Shown here piece after piece: positions 5,360-6,640 of a stretch of 6,640 bases of DNA. The first letter of the stretch is position 1, and every line of letters starts with the position of its first letter. Below the pieces are notes generated by a model. The model was not told where the DNA came from. It did no database searches and saw only the letters and a list, made by a program, of their open reading frames with translations. The DNA is from Dehalococcoidia bacterium (GTDB taxonomy: Bacteria; Chloroflexota; Dehalococcoidia; Dehalococcoidales; DAOWLH01), in contig DAOWLH010000081.1 in NCBI GenBank assembly GCA_030643515.1, forward strand, positions 1 to 6,640, written 5' to 3'. Both the position numbers and the translations under genes were made by a program.

Positions 5360-5776
5360 ATGGTGCCAAAATTGCCTCCCCAGGCTAGAAAAGTGGCCGC
5401 CTTTCTGGGTATGGTGGTCGTCATTGGTCTGGTTGGAATTGCCCTGGGCCTGCTGGCAGCGGTGATTGGTATCGCTATACTGGGGGGCGAGGGCGACTTC
5501 GGGGCACTGGCCGGCCTTGGCGGTATGGCGATTGGCTACCCAATAGGCGTGATTCTCGGTGTTCTGCTGGTTAATAAGTTCCTGCACTACCGGGGTTCGC
5601 TGCTGCTTGGTGTTGTTGGCTCGCTACTGGGGGCGGTTTTCAACTACGTCCTGGTGAAATATTTGAACCTGAATCTCAGCCTGAACCTGTTACTGGCAAT
5701 TGCCCTGCTGGCACCGGCCATTCTGGGTGCTGCTGGCTATCACCTGTTGGGGAGGTGGGGCGAAAGCGAGGCCTAA
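5360..5776 (+). CDS. Small hypothetical membrane protein, about four transmembrane segments
   Basis: I do not recognise a family. The 138-residue protein has a short basic N-terminus (P-K-L-P-P-Q-A-R-K) and then glycine- and leucine-rich hydrophobic stretches at about 12-42, 49-71, 80-98 and 106-131. This suggests four membrane segments, with the first long enough to be a hairpin. Small-residue patterns (G-x-x-x-G/A type) are frequent, which suits tight helix packing. No catalytic or ligand motif is visible. There is no Shine-Dalgarno before the ATG, and the -10 element lies six bases upstream, so the message is probably leaderless. The gene is divergent from the glycosyltransferase and ends eight bases before the tRNA-Cys remnant. 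Its high GC and ordinary codon use fit the chromosomal side of the window. Confidence 0.75.
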   Translation: MVPKLPPQARKVAAFLGMVVVIGLVGIALGLLAAVIGIAILGGEGDFGALAGLGGMAIGYPIGVILGVLLVNKFLHYRGSLLLGVVGSLLGAVFNYVLVKYLNLNLSLNLLLAIALLAPAILGAAGYHLLGRWGESEA

Positions 5777-5783
5777 AACCGGG

Positions 5784-5829
5784 GGCGACGACCGGATTCG
5801 AACCGGGGAGTTGTGGTTTTGCAGTCCAC
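5784..5829 (-). pseudogene. 3' fragment of tRNA-Cys (anticodon GCA), probable integration (att) site
   Basis: On the minus strand this reads as the 3' part of a tRNA-Cys: anticodon stem-loop GTGGA-CTGCAAA-ACCAC with GCA at 5820-5822, five-base variable loop AACTC, T arm CCCGG-TTCGAAT-CCGGT, and 3' acceptor strand CGTCGCC (5784-5790). A 5' acceptor strand GGCGACG and a D arm are needed but absent; the sequence beyond 5830 is unrelated and AT-rich. Base 31 is A and mispairs with A39, and C49 mispairs with T65, so decay or a join within the anticodon stem is likely. A 3' tRNA piece of this kind is the usual mark of one end of an element integrated into a tRNA gene. The intact copy should then lie at the element's other end, to the right of the window. 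Confidence 0.8.
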
Positions 5830-6362
5830 CGTATTCATCATTCCCGATGTTTTTATGTGTCATTTAGCCTTGTTTTGTATCTGAAATAGGTTACCCTGAG
5901 GCCTTATTACACCATTGGTTGATTCTCGGTATATAACCACATAACGTATTGGCTTATTATTTGACTAAGCATTGACATTTGTGATAGTATTACCAAGTGC
6001 ATAGTTGTATACGTGATTCTAGATTGATTTGTCGCACGTCATTTTACGGTTGGAGGTCATTAGGCCTACGGTTGTTCTCGGTTCCATGGTAGCTGGCTCA
6101 TCTCTTTTGCTCATTTACGTTTGTAATGAATATTTAACAATCCTGTTCGATATTTGATGACTTTTTAATGTGCCAGGCGTTAGCTTTAAACAGAAGACAG
6201 AAAGACCTGGCGGTGCAGGCTATACCGGAAGAGAAGATTACTTGATGATGTAGTAGTAGATGATGATGAAGATTGAAATCTAAAGAAGAGGGGGGTGATG
6301 TCAAGCAAATTAAAGGAATAGAGACGGACCGAGAAACCTAGACAAAAGAAAGGAGACTATAT
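5830..6362. other. AT-rich stretch with no recognisable gene, probable element end region
   Basis: No convincing gene is present on either strand. Composition drops sharply: by hand count 19 of 60 bases are G or C at 5941-6000, against 40 of 60 at 5461-5520. Seen within it are a direct repeat ACGGTTG (6046-6052 and 6068-6074) with the palindrome TAGGCCTA between, a purine-rich tract with repeated GAT/TAG units (about 6242-6275), and a seven-codon frame behind a G-rich ribosome-binding-like run (6298-6321). It separates the tRNA-Cys remnant from the Tat lipoprotein gene. Confidence 0.6.
5961..5990 (+). promoter_or_regulatory. Weak candidate promoter in the AT-rich region
   Basis: TTGACT (5961-5966) and TAGTAT (5985-5990) are 18 bases apart. 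In AT-rich DNA such a match can arise by chance, and it would leave a leader of over 350 bases before the lipoprotein gene. Confidence 0.25.
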
Positions 6363-6640
6363 ATGTCGAAAGAAAAGAAGAAAAAGCCGAGAGAAGTAAC
6401 CAGAAGACAGTTTTTGGCCGGGACCGGAATAGTTGTCGGCGGTGCTGCCATTGGCGGAACGGCATTACTTGCTGCCTGTGGTGGTGGAGACACAACAGAG
6501 ACAGAGACCGTAACACAAACACAAACACAAACACAAACAGCAACACAGACGGTTACCACCACAGCCGGAGAGGTTACACAAACGGTGACAACCACCGCGC
6601 CAGGCACAACACAGACAGTTACTGTTGAAGTGCCGGTACC
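6363..6640 (+). CDS. Tat-exported lipoprotein, N-terminal 92 residues only
   Basis: The gene begins with ATG seven bases after AGGAG and is open at the right edge. Residues 1-12 are basic (K-E-K-K-K-K-P-R). T-R-R-Q-F-L at 13-18 is a twin-arginine motif, followed by a Gly/Ala-rich hydrophobic segment (19-38) and the lipobox L-A-A-C with Cys39 as the expected lipid-modified residue. The mature part opens with G-G-G-D-T-T and a linker of Thr, Gln and Val (about 43-92), including four T-Q pairs encoded by a perfect hexamer repeat. The precursor should therefore be folded in the cytoplasm, possibly with a cofactor, and anchored outside the membrane. In Dehalococcoidia-type genomes such N-termini occur on flavin oxidoreductases and solute-binding proteins; the functional domain lies outside the window, so no role is assigned. 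The lack of R-R-D-F-M and the lipobox argue against a typical reductive dehalogenase. Confidence 0.85.
   Translation, partial: MSKEKKKKPREVTRRQFLAGTGIVVGGAAIGGTALLAACGGGDTTETETVTQTQTQTQTATQTVTTTAGEVTQTVTTTAPGTTQTVTVEVPV
6513..6536 (+). repeat. Hexamer tandem repeat (ACACAA x4) inside the lipoprotein linker
   Basis: Four perfect copies of ACACAA lie in frame and encode Thr-Gln four times. Copy-number change by slippage would add or remove two residues without breaking the frame, so linker length could vary between strains. Confidence 0.8.

Noticed and set aside
5784..6100. tRNA-Cys interrupted by a group I intron
   Set aside because: The break lies at the 5' side of the anticodon stem, not within the loop, and no 5' tRNA half or intron core elements could be found to the right within the window.
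6310..6607. Minus-strand frames rich in V, C and F opposite the Tat lipoprotein
   Set aside because: They are the mirror of the Thr/Gln repeat and signal peptide coding sequence; the plus-strand gene has a good Shine-Dalgarno and a complete Tat lipoprotein signal.
6363..6640. Reductive dehalogenase (rdhA) start
   Set aside because: The Tat motif is R-R-Q-F-L with a lipobox cysteine and a Thr/Gln linker, unlike the usual R-R-D-F-M signal without a lipobox; the catalytic part is outside the window.
1..6640. CRISPR array or insertion sequence
   Set aside because: No regularly spaced direct repeats of array size and no transposase frame with terminal inverted repeats were seen.

Overview
The window reads as bacterial chromosome, most likely from a Chloroflexota of the Dehalococcoidia type. 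I infer this from remembered protein resemblance, not from a search: a two-domain L25/TL5 ribosomal protein with an acidic tail, a 46-residue DUF5679 zinc-ribbon protein, a GpgS-like glycosyltransferase, and a Tat lipoprotein with a long Thr/Gln/Val linker. Genes are dense on both strands, and promoters of the ordinary TTGACA/TATAAT type are easy to see.

Layout. Bases 1-949 (minus) hold rplY followed six bases later by the start of a metal-dependent amidohydrolase that runs off the left edge. Bases 1088-1492 (minus) encode a gamma-glutamylcyclotransferase-fold protein. Bases 1597-1863 (plus) form a complete small transcription unit: promoter, DUF5679 gene and hairpin terminator. A near-consensus promoter at 1899-1927 then drives an unrecognised 327-residue protein that looks like two related Rossmann-type halves. 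It is followed by a helix-turn-helix/coiled-coil protein whose start lies inside a cluster of TTGAC/GTCAA motifs. A second copy of that motif cluster lies at 1020-1068. From 5333 down to 3484 (minus) there is a tight series: promoter, GpgS-like glycosyltransferase, tRNA-Leu(TAA) four bases after its stop, a DUF1801 protein and a divergent PlsY acyltransferase. Divergent from it, an extended -10 promoter gives an apparently leaderless transcript for a small membrane protein (5360-5776).

The right end changes character. At 5784-5829 (minus) lies the 3' part of a tRNA-Cys(GCA): anticodon arm, variable loop, T arm and 3' acceptor strand. No D arm or 5' acceptor strand follows it. To the right the sequence becomes AT-rich, with no recognisable gene for over 500 bases, until a Tat-exported lipoprotein begins at 6363 and runs off the edge. 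This is what one end of an element integrated into a tRNA-Cys gene should look like, with the chromosome on the left and the element on the right. No integrase is in view, so this is an inference.

How the genes work together: PlsY and the glycosyltransferase suggest a loose lipid/solute synthesis grouping. The 327-residue protein and the helix-turn-helix protein are the least understood part of the chromosomal side. The tRNA-Cys fragment and what lies beyond it is the strongest sign of horizontally acquired DNA.
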